Shown: piece by piece, positions 18,226-27,845 of the stretch
Layout of the letters: each line of letters starts with the position of its first letter
Numbering within the stretch: the first letter of the stretch is position 1
Assembly (NCBI RefSeq): GCF_014337155.1
Contig: NZ_CP060632.1
Span: forward strand, 1,619,001 to 1,683,000
DNA: 64,000 nucleotides
Direction: 5' to 3'
DNA from: Wujia chipingensis
GTDB taxonomy: Bacteria > Bacillota > Clostridia > Lachnospirales > Lachnospiraceae
Made by a program: the position numbers and the translations under genes
Notes under the pieces: generated by a model
Databases searched by the model: none
What the model was told of the DNA's origin: nothing
What the model saw: only the letters and a program-made list of their open reading frames with translations

Positions 18226-19146
18226 TTATCTTCCTTTCTTCGCATGTAAACGTAAAATATGGGAGATGACTTCCCGCATCTTATCTCTCGGCACGATCTG
18301 ATCGACAAAGCCATGTGCCATCTGGAACTCCGAACGCTGGAATCCATCTGGAAGCTTCTGTCCGATCGTCTGCTCGATTACACGCGGTCCGGCAAATCCG
18401 ATCAAAGCATCCGGCTCTGCCAATGTAATATCGCCTAATGTTGCGAAGCTGGCGGTAACACCACCGGTTGTCGGATGTGTCAAGTAGGAAATGTACAATC
18501 CACCATGCTCACTGAACTTCTCAATCGCTGCACTCGTCTTCGCCATCTGCATCAGGGATAAAATACCCTCCTGCATACGCGCGCCGCCACTTGCGGTAAA
18601 TATAATAAGTGGAAGATGTTTCTTGTCTGCATATTCCACTGCATTTGTAACCTTCTCACCAACAGCCATACCCATACTTCCCATCAGGAACTTGCTGCTC
18701 ATGACTGCAATGACTGCTTCATTTCCGTCGATCTTACCAACACCGGTATAGACCGCTTCTTCAAGTCCTGTCTTTTCCTGCAGGCGCTCGATTTTCTCTT
18801 CGTACTCCGGCATATCCAATGGATTGGAGAATGCAACCTTACAGCGAAGTGGCTTGAATGTACCCGGATCCACCAACAGCCGTACCCGCTTCTCTGCAGA
18901 AACCACATAATGGTATCCGCATGCGATACATACATTGTAGTTGTCCTTGATTGCAGACTTCTTAAATTCCTGCTTACATTTTGGACAAACTGTCACTTCT
19001 TCCTCTGCAGTAGCTGCCGTCTGCTCCGGTGCCACCTTAGCTTCTGCCTTCGGTGCTTCCTCTGCCATCGGTGCTTCTGTCTCTACCACATTATTTTCCA
19101 CTGGTTCTTCTTTCTTCCGAAATAAATTACTCATCTGAAATTTCAT
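18226..19146 (-). CDS. accD: Acetyl-CoA carboxylase carboxyltransferase subunit beta
   Basis: 306 residues. An Ala/Glu/Pro-rich N-terminal tail (about 12-48) is followed by the AccD zinc finger (CPKC near 53-56 and CIAC near 72-75) and the carboxyltransferase domain with ASGGARMQEG and HPTTGGVTASFA. The start at 19146 has GGAG 8 nt upstream; a second ATG at 19134 is possible. It is the first gene of the fatty-acid operon in this window. The poorly conserved charged tail between the start and the zinc finger is longer than in many relatives. Confidence 0.95.
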   Translation of the reverse strand: MKFQMSNLFRKKEEPVENNVVETEAPMAEEAPKAEAKVAPEQTAATAEEEVTVCPKCKQEFKKSAIKDNYNVCIACGYHYVVSAEKRVRLLVDPGTFKPLRCKVAFSNPLDMPEYEEKIERLQEKTGLEEAVYTGVGKIDGNEAVIAVMSSKFLMGSMGMAVGEKVTNAVEYADKKHLPLIIFTASGGARMQEGILSLMQMAKTSAAIEKFSEHGGLYISYLTHPTTGGVTASFATLGDITLAEPDALIGFAGPRVIEQTIGQKLPDGFQRSEFQMAHGFVDQIVPRDKMREVISHILRLHAKKGR

Positions 19147-19193
19147 CTTTCATCTCCACTTTTCTTTATCTTAAATTTAATCTCTCGCGTACG

Positions 19194-19799
19194 CTATCCG
19201 GTGATGCCGACTGCCTCCTTTGCAAGGCGGTCCGCTTCCTCGTTGCCTTCCACACCGGAATGCCCTTTTACCTTTATAAATGTGACACGGATCTTGTCCT
19301 GTACCTGCAGCATATAGTCGTAATATGCAATCGTTCCGGTCTTGTTCCGCTTCCAACCTCCGGTTGCCCACATCTCGATTCCAAGATAATCATAATAAAT
19401 CGCCAATTCTGGTAATCCTTTTTCCACTGCAAGCTTCACTGCCGCCATCGCGCCCAGTATCTCACCTGCCACGTTACGCATGGATGCCATCTCCGGATCA
19501 TCACCATGTCCCTGCAGGACATACCTCTCACCATGATCCATCAAAAATCCACCATACCCATATACCTGTGTGGCACTGTTGTAAGAACCATCCACAAACG
19601 CATATACCATATTCTCATCGGTATGCTTTGATTCTTCCGTCACACATTCTCTGCCTACAAATGCCTCCGCCTCCTGTCTCGTCGGAAAGCTCTTGTATAT
19701 TGCTCCCGGAAACCCTTTCACAAGCGGTTCGCAGGCAGACCATGTTTCATATACTCCCGGTCGAACACCTCTTTTCACAGCATAAAATTTCTTTGCCAT
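19194..19799 (-). CDS. rnhA: Ribonuclease H1 with N-terminal viroplasmin (RNA/DNA hybrid-binding) domain
   Basis: 201 residues. Residues 1-50 form a viroplasmin-like module (KFYAVKRGVRPGVYETW, then FPTRQEAEAFV) that binds RNA/DNA hybrids in eukaryotic-type RNases H1. The catalytic domain shows AFVDGSYN (Asp), AGEILGAM (Glu), YDYLGIEMW (Asp) and EEADRLAKEA (Asp). It degrades the RNA strand of hybrids. It lies upstream of accD on the same strand with a 47-nt gap, perhaps as a separate unit. This domain pairing is common in Clostridia. Confidence 0.9.
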   Translation of the reverse strand: MAKKFYAVKRGVRPGVYETWSACEPLVKGFPGAIYKSFPTRQEAEAFVGRECVTEESKHTDENMVYAFVDGSYNSATQVYGYGGFLMDHGERYVLQGHGDDPEMASMRNVAGEILGAMAAVKLAVEKGLPELAIYYDYLGIEMWATGGWKRNKTGTIAYYDYMLQVQDKIRVTFIKVKGHSGVEGNEEADRLAKEAVGITG

Positions 19800-19992
19800 T
19801 TCATTGCCTTTCTGACCTATAGTTATTCACAGTCTTTTACATTATAGTACATTTTCATAACAAATGCACTTCTTTTTTACTTTGCACGAAAAAAAGTGCA
19901 CAAATTCGATCTTTTCATTGAATCTCACTTATTCATATGTTAGCATATATATTTGTCTATTAAAATGATTACAAACAATAAGGAGAACGATT

Positions 19993-21351
19993 ATGCAACA
20001 GAATACAACTGAAATTTTCAGGGATGCTCCGGTTCCAAAAGCCGTGTTAAGCAATGTCATCCCTTCGATCATCAGCATGATTATGGTTCTGATCTATAAT
20101 CTCGCTGATACATTTTTTATTGGACAGACAAAAAATGCACTGATGGTTGCTGCTGTGTCGGTCGCAACCCCAGCTTTCCTGTTATTTATGGCCGTCGGTA
20201 TGTTATTCGGTATCGGCGGAACGTCCTTTATCTCCCGTATGCTTGGGGAAGGTCAGGAAGAACGCGCAAAGCATGCCTCCGCGTTCTGCTTCTGGACCGG
20301 GCTGGCTGTAGGAATTATATCCATGATCTTAATTGTAATTTTTGCAGAACCTGTCTGCAAAGCAATCGGTGCAAGTGCAGATACGGTAGAATATGCAACA
20401 CAATATCTCCGGATTGTCGCCATTGGAATTCCGTTTCTGATCATAAGTAACGCATTCAGTAACATCATCCGTTCCGAAGGACGCGCGAAGACTGCAATGT
20501 CCGGTATGATCATCGGAAATATGGCAAATGTAATATTAGACCCGGTCATGATCTTACTTCTCGGCTGGAATGTTGCCGGTGCTGCGATTGCAACCGTCAT
20601 CGGAAATATTTTATCCGCAGTCTTTTATGTATCGCATCTTCTGTCAAAAAAATCACAGTTATCGATTCGGTTACAGGATTACAAAGCAGGGGACAAAATT
20701 GCGAGTTCCGTATTTGCCATTGGTATCCCTGCATCACTAAACAGCGTGCTTATGAGTGTCAGCAATATTTTCATCAATAATCTGATGGCTCACTATGGAG
20801 ACATGGCAGTTGCCGGACTTGGTGTCGCCATGAAGGTTAACATGATCGTTGTCATGCTGTTGATCGGTCTTGGAACCGGAATCCAGCCACTACTTGGCTA
20901 CTGCTTCGGTGCCGGAAACCGGAAACGGTATTTTGCCGTATTGAAGTTTTCCATTTTACTTGCATTTATATTAAGTGCAATTATGACCTGCGTCTGCTAC
21001 TTTGGTGCAAATGGATTGGTCAGTGCCTTTCTGGAAGATGCCGACGCTTATGATTTTGGATTCCAGTTCTCCCGTATTTACATTTTATCTGGTCCGATTC
21101 TTGGACAGTTATTTGTATTTATCAATGCGATCCAGTCGACAGGTGCTGCACTCCCTTCCCTGATTCTTTCAATCAGCCGGCAGGGACTTTTATACTTACC
21201 AATCTTGTTTATTATCAACGCAACAACGGATTCCGCCAGACTGCTTGCATTGGCACAACCGGTCACGGATTACCTTGCAACTGCACTTGCAATCATCCTG
21301 TTCGTGATCACCTGCAAAAAATATTTTCCGAAGAAATCATCAATAGAATAA
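19993..21351 (+). CDS. MATE family multidrug efflux transporter
   Basis: 452 residues with about twelve hydrophobic segments in two similar halves. The start shows the conserved MATE pattern (PKAVLSNVIPSIISMIMVLIYNLADTFFIG) and the loop MLGEGQEERAKHASAF. AAGGAG lies 8 nt before the ATG. MATE proteins export cationic drugs or metabolites using Na+ or H+. The gene stands alone between a 190-bp divergent intergenic region shared with rnhA and a strong terminator. The substrate is unknown. Confidence 0.9.
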   Translation: MQQNTTEIFRDAPVPKAVLSNVIPSIISMIMVLIYNLADTFFIGQTKNALMVAAVSVATPAFLLFMAVGMLFGIGGTSFISRMLGEGQEERAKHASAFCFWTGLAVGIISMILIVIFAEPVCKAIGASADTVEYATQYLRIVAIGIPFLIISNAFSNIIRSEGRAKTAMSGMIIGNMANVILDPVMILLLGWNVAGAAIATVIGNILSAVFYVSHLLSKKSQLSIRLQDYKAGDKIASSVFAIGIPASLNSVLMSVSNIFINNLMAHYGDMAVAGLGVAMKVNMIVVMLLIGLGTGIQPLLGYCFGAGNRKRYFAVLKFSILLAFILSAIMTCVCYFGANGLVSAFLEDADAYDFGFQFSRIYILSGPILGQLFVFINAIQSTGAALPSLILSISRQGLLYLPILFIINATTDSARLLALAQPVTDYLATALAIILFVITCKKYFPKKSSIE

Positions 21352-21353
21352 AG

Positions 21354-21389
21354 AAAAAAGATGCTGCAATTTCTTGCAGCATCTTTTTT
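21354..21389. terminator. Bidirectional terminator between MATE and tubulin-like genes
   Basis: Perfect 16-bp inverted repeat, with GATGCTGCAA and TTGCAGCATC and flanking A and T runs, around a TTTC loop. Both strands end in six T. The two convergent genes stop on each side of it. Confidence 0.92.
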
Positions 21390-21390
21390 C

Positions 21391-23922
21391 TTATGCAACG
21401 CCCGGAAACTCCGTCTTCATATCTTTATTCACTTCATCAATATGTAATCCGAGATAGCTGTCCGGAACTACCTCATATGCCTTCCGCATATCGTCGATAC
21501 AAGCCATCATCGAAAGCGGAACTCCGATGTACATATCGTCCACAGAGATTGCCACATCACCAGTATTCAGGGAGATATTGTTACGGTCTTCCTTGTACGG
21601 TGGTGCTGTCAGAAGCCTTGTCACCGCCTCACTGAAGAACGGCATGATCGCCGGAAGGGAAATATACTTATGATTCGTGATATTTACCTTAAATCCAGGC
21701 TTTAAGATACACAGTTTCTTCTTCGCCGTCTTCTCACTGGCACCTTCCACAAATGCCTTTGCAGCCCTATCCATGATCTCTGCACGCGTCTCATTTGTCG
21801 GAGACACAAACATCATGTTAAGCTCTGCCAATGTCGGGCGCTTATCTGCAAATGCAACGGAGATCATCTTCTCTGGTGCATACATACCGACACCGATCAG
21901 AATGTTCTTATATACCCGCTCCATCTCCTGTTTTACAGGTACGATACGTCCATTATCAATATTTGATTCATTATCCGCGAGCAACTTTACGATACCCTTG
22001 TACAACTCATCGACACGATCCTGTGTGATGTAATCAGACGGCAGATACTCCTGCTGCTTTGCATCCTTTAACAGGAATCCGGTAATCCGCTTTCCATTTG
22101 CTGCGAGATCCTCCACAGCATTCTTCAGATCCTCGTTAAACTGTGCATACAACTCTTCGAGTCGCTCTGCCTTTGCCCGCAGGAATCGGGTAATATCTCC
22201 AAACATATCCTGATCGCTCATACCTTCGATCAGCATATTCCGCTGCAAGGTCAGACATTCTTTGATACATGCATCATAGTAACCATTCTCTGTCTCACGC
22301 TTTGCCGATGGGAACGTAAAGAACCGCTTTGCTACGATGTCCTTGATTGACTCAATAATACGGCTGTATTCACCAGTTGGCTGATACTGCTTCATCAGTC
22401 CGGAAAGCCGGTCAATATCTGCGATCATGCCACGGTCTTTCTCACTGCTTCCGATACCGCCACAGCCGATGATATCCATGACTGCATATGGTCCCTTCTT
22501 CTGCATAAACCATTCCAGCTCTGCATTCAATGTATCGAGTACATGATTCTTCAGAGACTTAATCATGATTGGAATACGGTCTTTCATAGAAGTAAGCTGA
22601 CGCCCCATATTCTCACGCAAGCCATCCTGATTCTTCTTAATCATCTTATAGACTGGCTTCTCAAACTGCTTGATTGGGATGATTCCATTTACTGAAAGTT
22701 TGATCTCATCGCCCGGTTTTCCAGTCAGGAATGCATCTAACTCTCCAAACACTTTCTGTCTCGATTCCTTTGCCTGCGGATCGTCCTCTGACAGCTCGTG
22801 CAGTTTCTTATATGCCTCTGCAAAAATCTCATACTCACAGATATTCTCAATCTGCTTAATCGGAATCTTATAATCTGATTCGTTGATGATCTTGTAATAA
22901 CCACGGTCATCCATATCGAAAAATACATCGCGCAGCAATTTGCCCTTCTCGCCATCGCCGCCCTGTCCGACATGCTTGACAGAAGCGAGCTTCGTCAGGA
23001 AATATGCCACATCACTATATATTACGCCATCTGGAATATAGCCCTGCTCGTCCTTCTTGCCGGATATCAGCAGACAGGCATCAAATATATTCTCACGGAT
23101 TGTAAGCTTGTGTGTCGTGCTCTCAAATATATAGCGTTCATCCTTGTCCTTACTTGTAAGCCGCATATAATAATCGACTTCCTTCAAGGTTGCATAGCCA
23201 TTTGCATTTAAGTTTGCAAGCAGATCCGGATTGGATACGATCTCACGCTTGCTGTAAAGTACATCTGGCATCAGCAGGCAGGCACCCACACGCACATCAT
23301 TCCACTTCTTAGAACGGATATAGGCTCGGATATTATAGGTAAGATCTGTTAGGATACCACCACTTGTACCGCCAGCGACGCCCGACACGATAATGATATC
23401 GAGCTTGCCTGACTTCGAACGGGTATGTGCCTCCTCAAGCTTATCAAACAGCAGGACACGCATGTCCTCATATGCATTGGAAAACATCAATCGTCCAATC
23501 TGACGGTTACCCTTGGCTCCATCCGTATCAATGTTGATCTGTGGGAAATCCTCACGCATCCAGTTTGCAAGGTTTGGATGTACCGGATTTTCCTTGATGC
23601 CTTTGACCAGAAGATTCTCCAGATTTGGTCGGTAGATACTGATGATCTCGGTTGCATTTAAGCCAATACCGTCCCGGCTTGCCTCGATCATATTCTCCAT
23701 CGCCGGGATATCAGAATCAACCATCAGATACTGGATGTTATCGTCCGGTGTGATCTCTCCCATCAGCATCCCCTTCATATCGCAGACAACCTGACTGCCC
23801 ATGCCGCCAAGTCCGATGACAAGCAGGTCACCATTATAACGCTGCTCGTTGTCCAGCTTCTCGAAGATACGAATGTCTTTTAACTTTGTAAATTCCTCTT
23901 TTTGTGTGTCAATTAAAATCAT
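21391..23922 (-). CDS. Tubulin-like GTPase-domain protein, 843 residues
   Basis: Resembles the bacterial tubulin-like family (Tubulin_2 type). The N-terminal part carries VIGLGGMGSQ at 35-44, similar to the first glycine loop of FtsZ/tubulin, and VAGGTSGG at 182-189 in the place of the tubulin/FtsZ signature GGGTG(S/T)G. After about residue 350 the protein is mostly helical and charged, with no transmembrane segment, and about 450 residues longer than FtsZ. GGAG precedes the ATG. It is encoded alone, between the MATE gene and prfC, with no partner such as a DNA-binding adaptor. Function is unknown; a filament-forming or scaffolding role is only inference. Confidence 0.7.
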   Translation of the reverse strand: MILIDTQKEEFTKLKDIRIFEKLDNEQRYNGDLLVIGLGGMGSQVVCDMKGMLMGEITPDDNIQYLMVDSDIPAMENMIEASRDGIGLNATEIISIYRPNLENLLVKGIKENPVHPNLANWMREDFPQINIDTDGAKGNRQIGRLMFSNAYEDMRVLLFDKLEEAHTRSKSGKLDIIIVSGVAGGTSGGILTDLTYNIRAYIRSKKWNDVRVGACLLMPDVLYSKREIVSNPDLLANLNANGYATLKEVDYYMRLTSKDKDERYIFESTTHKLTIRENIFDACLLISGKKDEQGYIPDGVIYSDVAYFLTKLASVKHVGQGGDGEKGKLLRDVFFDMDDRGYYKIINESDYKIPIKQIENICEYEIFAEAYKKLHELSEDDPQAKESRQKVFGELDAFLTGKPGDEIKLSVNGIIPIKQFEKPVYKMIKKNQDGLRENMGRQLTSMKDRIPIMIKSLKNHVLDTLNAELEWFMQKKGPYAVMDIIGCGGIGSSEKDRGMIADIDRLSGLMKQYQPTGEYSRIIESIKDIVAKRFFTFPSAKRETENGYYDACIKECLTLQRNMLIEGMSDQDMFGDITRFLRAKAERLEELYAQFNEDLKNAVEDLAANGKRITGFLLKDAKQQEYLPSDYITQDRVDELYKGIVKLLADNESNIDNGRIVPVKQEMERVYKNILIGVGMYAPEKMISVAFADKRPTLAELNMMFVSPTNETRAEIMDRAAKAFVEGASEKTAKKKLCILKPGFKVNITNHKYISLPAIMPFFSEAVTRLLTAPPYKEDRNNISLNTGDVAISVDDMYIGVPLSMMACIDDMRKAYEVVPDSYLGLHIDEVNKDMKTEFPGVA

Positions 23923-24001
23923 GTTACCTTCTCCTTTTATATCAACGCTTCTCCCAATATTGATACAATTTTAAACCCCGGATTCACAATTCATTGATTC
24001 T

Positions 24002-25597
24002 CTAGTTCTTGCGGAATTCTTCTAATTCCAGTCCCTCGTTATGCTCCAGCATCAGGCGGATGGACCATTCATTTGCAAACAGCAAAAGTGGATTGTCCTT
24101 CATATCCTTTACCTTCTTGCAGTCGCTGATTCTCGACAGTTTATTCAGATCCGTTGTAGGATCTTTTACCCATCGAATATAATTATATGGAAGCGGCTCC
24201 AGCCGGATATCACATCCATATTCATTTTCCAGTCTGTATTTCAATACGTCAAACTGCAGCACACCAACCACGCCGACAATGATCTCGGACATTCCAAGTG
24301 TATAATCCTGAAACATCTGAATCGCACCTTCCTGTGCGATCTGTGTAACACCCTTGATAAATTGCTTACGCTTCATCGAATCAAGATGCACCAGTCTGCA
24401 GAAATGCTCCGGTGCAAACGTCGGAATTCCCTCGTACTGGAATTTCTTTCCCGGCGTACATAACGTATCTCCGATGGAGAAAATACCCGGATCAAATACA
24501 CCAATGACATCACCGGCATACGCCTCGTCGATGACCTTACGATCCTGTGCCATGATCTGCTGTGGCTGGGATAGTCGAAGCTTTCTGCCACTCTGCACAT
24601 GATAGACCTCCTTTGTCGCATCGAACTTACCAGAGCTGATCCGCATAAATGCGATACGGTCATGATGTGCCTTGTTCATGTTCGCCTGAATCTTGAACAC
24701 GAAACCGGAAAATGGCTCTGTGATCGGATCGATCAGACCTGCATCCGACATACGTGGAAGCGGGCTCTGTGTCATCTTCAGGAAATGCTCCAGAAATGTC
24801 TGCACACCGAATGTCGTCAGTGCGGAACCGAAGAACACCGGAGATAACTCACCCTTGTCCACCAGCTCCTGATCGAACTCATCGCTCGCACCATCCAGAA
24901 GCTCGATCTCGTCCATCAGCTGTGAATAAAGTTCATCGCCGACAGCATCTTTTAGCGCCGGATCTGTCACATCGTAATCTGTCTCTGCCGCCGACTTCGC
25001 ACCGCCAACAGACACTGCCTGAAACATCGATACTTTCTTTGTATCCCGGTCATAAACACCCTTGAAACGCTTTCCTGCACCGATTGGCCAGTTGATCGGA
25101 CATGTCCGGATTCCAAGAACATTCTCGATCTCATCTAAAAGCTCAAACGAATCTCTTGCTTCAAGATCCATCTTGTTGATAAATGTAAAAATCGGAATAT
25201 GGCGCATCACACAAACCTTAAACAGCTTGATTGTCTGCGCCTCTACACCCTTTGATGCGTCGATTACCATGACCGCGGAATCTGCCGCCATCAAAGTACG
25301 ATAGGTATCCTCCGAGAAATCCTGATGTCCCGGTGTATCCAGAATATTGATACAATATCCGTCATAATTAAACTGCAACACGGATGAGGTAACGGAAATA
25401 CCTCTCTCCTTCTCAATCTCCATCCAATCGGAAACTGCGTATTTGGAATTTGCTTTTCCCTTTACCGAACCGGCTGTATTGATCGCACCTCCATAGAGCA
25501 GAAACTTCTCTGTCAGAGTCGTCTTACCGGCATCCGGGTGGGATATGATCGCAAATGTTCTTCTCTTCTTAATCTCTTCTTCTAATGATGCTCCCAT
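24002..25597 (-). CDS. prfC: Peptide chain release factor 3 (RF3)
   Basis: 531 residues from the ATG at 25597, preceded by GGAGG at good spacing; an upstream GTG at 25621 has no such site. The G1 motif SHPDAGKTTL is near residue 20, the G3 DTPGHQDFSEDTYR near 85, and NKMDLEARD near 140. RF3 is a GTPase that releases RF1/RF2 from the ribosome after termination. The sequence is complete with EF-G-like domains II and III. It lies downstream of the ABC importer genes but is probably independent. Confidence 0.96.
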   Translation of the reverse strand: MGASLEEEIKKRRTFAIISHPDAGKTTLTEKFLLYGGAINTAGSVKGKANSKYAVSDWMEIEKERGISVTSSVLQFNYDGYCINILDTPGHQDFSEDTYRTLMAADSAVMVIDASKGVEAQTIKLFKVCVMRHIPIFTFINKMDLEARDSFELLDEIENVLGIRTCPINWPIGAGKRFKGVYDRDTKKVSMFQAVSVGGAKSAAETDYDVTDPALKDAVGDELYSQLMDEIELLDGASDEFDQELVDKGELSPVFFGSALTTFGVQTFLEHFLKMTQSPLPRMSDAGLIDPITEPFSGFVFKIQANMNKAHHDRIAFMRISSGKFDATKEVYHVQSGRKLRLSQPQQIMAQDRKVIDEAYAGDVIGVFDPGIFSIGDTLCTPGKKFQYEGIPTFAPEHFCRLVHLDSMKRKQFIKGVTQIAQEGAIQMFQDYTLGMSEIIVGVVGVLQFDVLKYRLENEYGCDIRLEPLPYNYIRWVKDPTTDLNKLSRISDCKKVKDMKDNPLLLFANEWSIRLMLEHNEGLELEEFRKN

Positions 25598-25660
25598 CTG
25601 TTCCTCCACCTTTAAACTCACTTCATGTTATTATAGCATTTTAGAGATGGCTTTCAAAGT

Positions 25661-26773
25661 CTATTCTGAAAGATTTTTCAACTTATTTTGCTTTTTTGCA
25701 TAAAAATACAGCTCCTGATTGTACGAATTGCACACACCGAACTCCATACATGGACAATATACCGTCTCACAGGCATCGATCAATGCCTTTGCCTGCGCAA
25801 GCATCGTATCCTCCGGCATTGTAAAGGCCGGGATTTCCAGTACCTTCTCACAGAGCGCCTTCGCAACCGGATACTCCCGGTCATGCACAGGTAAAATCCC
25901 CGCTGCACATGGGATACCCTGCCGCTGCAGTTCCCGGTATAGCGGGATTCCGTATCCACCTCCACCGATCACAAAGGTATGGACATCCCCGGTTGGCTTC
26001 GGAAATTCCACACTACCATACGCCGCATCATAGACGCCATCCTGCATCGCATAGAGTTCCTGTATATATTCGGTCGTCATCACCTCTTCCGGCGTGCCGA
26101 CCCGATCGACACGATGTTCCTTCACACAGACAACCTGATCTGAGATCTTCTGTGCCAGATCAATCTCGTGCAGGGACATCACAACTGCCATCTGCCGTTT
26201 TCTTGCAAGCGACCGCAACAGCCACAGGAAATCCGTCTTATAGCGGATATCCAGATACGAGGTTGGTTCATCTAGCACTAAAATCTCCGGCTCCTGGCAG
26301 ATTGCTCTCGCCAGCATCACACGCTGGCGCTGTCCATCGCTGATCCTCTCAAAATCCTGATCCCGAAGCGCTTCCACCTGCACCTGCCGCATCGCTTCTT
26401 CGATTTTTTCTTCATCTTCTTTTTGCAGCATCCCCATCTTCCCGGTATACGGATACCGACCGGTCGCCACAACATCATAACAGGTATATCTCTCCGGGTG
26501 AATCCGCTCCGTCATCACAATTGCCATCTTCTTCGCCAGCTCCTTCGGTGCATAAGAAGACAACTCTTTCTCATCAATGCTGACTGTTCCTGCAATCAGG
26601 GATAACTGCCGGATGATACTTTTCAGAATCGTCGATTTGCCCACGCCGTTTGGTCCGATCAGGGTAAGAATCTCTCCTTTTTTCACATGGAGATTCACAT
26701 GGTCTATGAGTGTCCGCTTCTGATAACCTACACTCGCCTCTTCCGTAACCATATAATCACTCTGCATAGCCAT
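25661..26773 (-). CDS. FecE/BtuD-type ABC transporter ATP-binding protein with extra C-terminal domain
   Basis: 370 residues. The ABC domain (about 1-250) has Walker A GPNGVGKST at 40-48, the signature ISDGQRQRVMLARA and Walker B ILVLDEPTS, and is typical of iron-siderophore/heme/cobalamin importers. About 110 further residues follow, not found in standard FecE or BtuD proteins. They contain VIGGGGYG, like a Rossmann nucleotide-binding turn, and a CPCMEFGVC cluster. The gene overlaps the permease gene by 17 nt. It is the last gene of the unit that begins with the cobalamin riboswitch. The extension could sense a ligand or redox state; this is inference. Confidence 0.88.
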   Translation of the reverse strand: MAMQSDYMVTEEASVGYQKRTLIDHVNLHVKKGEILTLIGPNGVGKSTILKSIIRQLSLIAGTVSIDEKELSSYAPKELAKKMAIVMTERIHPERYTCYDVVATGRYPYTGKMGMLQKEDEEKIEEAMRQVQVEALRDQDFERISDGQRQRVMLARAICQEPEILVLDEPTSYLDIRYKTDFLWLLRSLARKRQMAVVMSLHEIDLAQKISDQVVCVKEHRVDRVGTPEEVMTTEYIQELYAMQDGVYDAAYGSVEFPKPTGDVHTFVIGGGGYGIPLYRELQRQGIPCAAGILPVHDREYPVAKALCEKVLEIPAFTMPEDTMLAQAKALIDACETVYCPCMEFGVCNSYNQELYFYAKKQNKLKNLSE

Positions 26774-27785
26774 GTCTTCGCCCCCTCTCCTTCACCATCA
26801 TGTAAATTACAACCGGTGCTAAAAATACCGCTGTCACAGAGCTGATGGAAAGCTCGACCGGAGCAAAGATTGTTCGTGCCAGCAAATCACAGAGCACGCA
26901 GAACACACCGCCTCCGAGAAAACTGACCGGAATCATCACGATCGGCTTTGTTGTTTTTACTACACTCTTTACAAGGTGTGGCACCGCGATTCCGACAAAC
27001 GAAATCGGTCCTGCGAATGCCGTCACACAGGCGGATAATAAGCTGGATAATAAAATCAGCATCACACGAAGCGGGCGGATCGATACACCGACATTTTGCG
27101 CATAGCTTTCTCCCATCTGGTATGCTCCAATCGGCTTAGATAGCAGAAAAGAACCAGCCACCGCCACTACAACAACAATTGTCATGATCTTTACATGCGC
27201 CATGGATATTCCGGCGAAGCTTCCAAGCGACCAGTTATGCAGATTCACGATATTCGAATCATCTGCAAAGGTCACAGCAATATCCGTGATTGCCGAGCAG
27301 ATATAACCGATCATCACGCCACATACAACCAGCATAGACATTTCCTGCACCTTCTTTGATACCGCCAATACGAAAAGCATCGAAAGGAGCGATCCGATCA
27401 ATGCCATCGCGATCATAAACCACGAACTCATTGTAATACCATGTGAGACACCTACGATCATCGCAAGTGCAACAACCAGCTTCGCCCCGGAAGAGATTCC
27501 GAGCACAAACGGACCTGCAATCGGATTTCTAAAAAATGTCTGCAGCAAAAATCCCGATACCGCAAGTGCACCTCCTAAGATTGCTGCCGCAAGCACACGC
27601 GGCAGACGGATGGAAAGAATAATCTGCATCGCTTTCGCATCGGTTCCGTGTCCGGTTAATACGGAGAATACCTGCCGCGGGGCGATCGATACACTGCCGA
27701 TATAAAGTGACAGCAGAATTGCACCAAGCAGCAGCGTAAATAATACGATATATGTAATTATGATTCGCGTCTTTTTTGTCTTCAT
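26757..27785 (-). CDS. FecCD/BtuC family ABC transporter permease
   Basis: 342 residues with about ten hydrophobic segments, as in BtuC. Family motifs include IRLPRVLAAAILGGALAVSGFLLQTFFRNPIAGPFVLGISSGA (residue span about 58-100) and the late FVGIAVPHLVK segment that contacts the ATPase. It forms the membrane channel for the binding protein encoded just upstream. The riboswitch context points to cobalamin, a related corrinoid or cobalt-tetrapyrrole; iron or heme importers have the same fold. Confidence 0.93.
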   Translation of the reverse strand: MKTKKTRIIITYIVLFTLLLGAILLSLYIGSVSIAPRQVFSVLTGHGTDAKAMQIILSIRLPRVLAAAILGGALAVSGFLLQTFFRNPIAGPFVLGISSGAKLVVALAMIVGVSHGITMSSWFMIAMALIGSLLSMLFVLAVSKKVQEMSMLVVCGVMIGYICSAITDIAVTFADDSNIVNLHNWSLGSFAGISMAHVKIMTIVVVVAVAGSFLLSKPIGAYQMGESYAQNVGVSIRPLRVMLILLSSLLSACVTAFAGPISFVGIAVPHLVKSVVKTTKPIVMIPVSFLGGGVFCVLCDLLARTIFAPVELSISSVTAVFLAPVVIYMMVKERGRRHGYAE

Positions 27786-27845
27786 CTGTATTCCATTTCA
27801 CAATTCATATAGTACATGTTCCATGCACCGATTTCACGATTCCGC

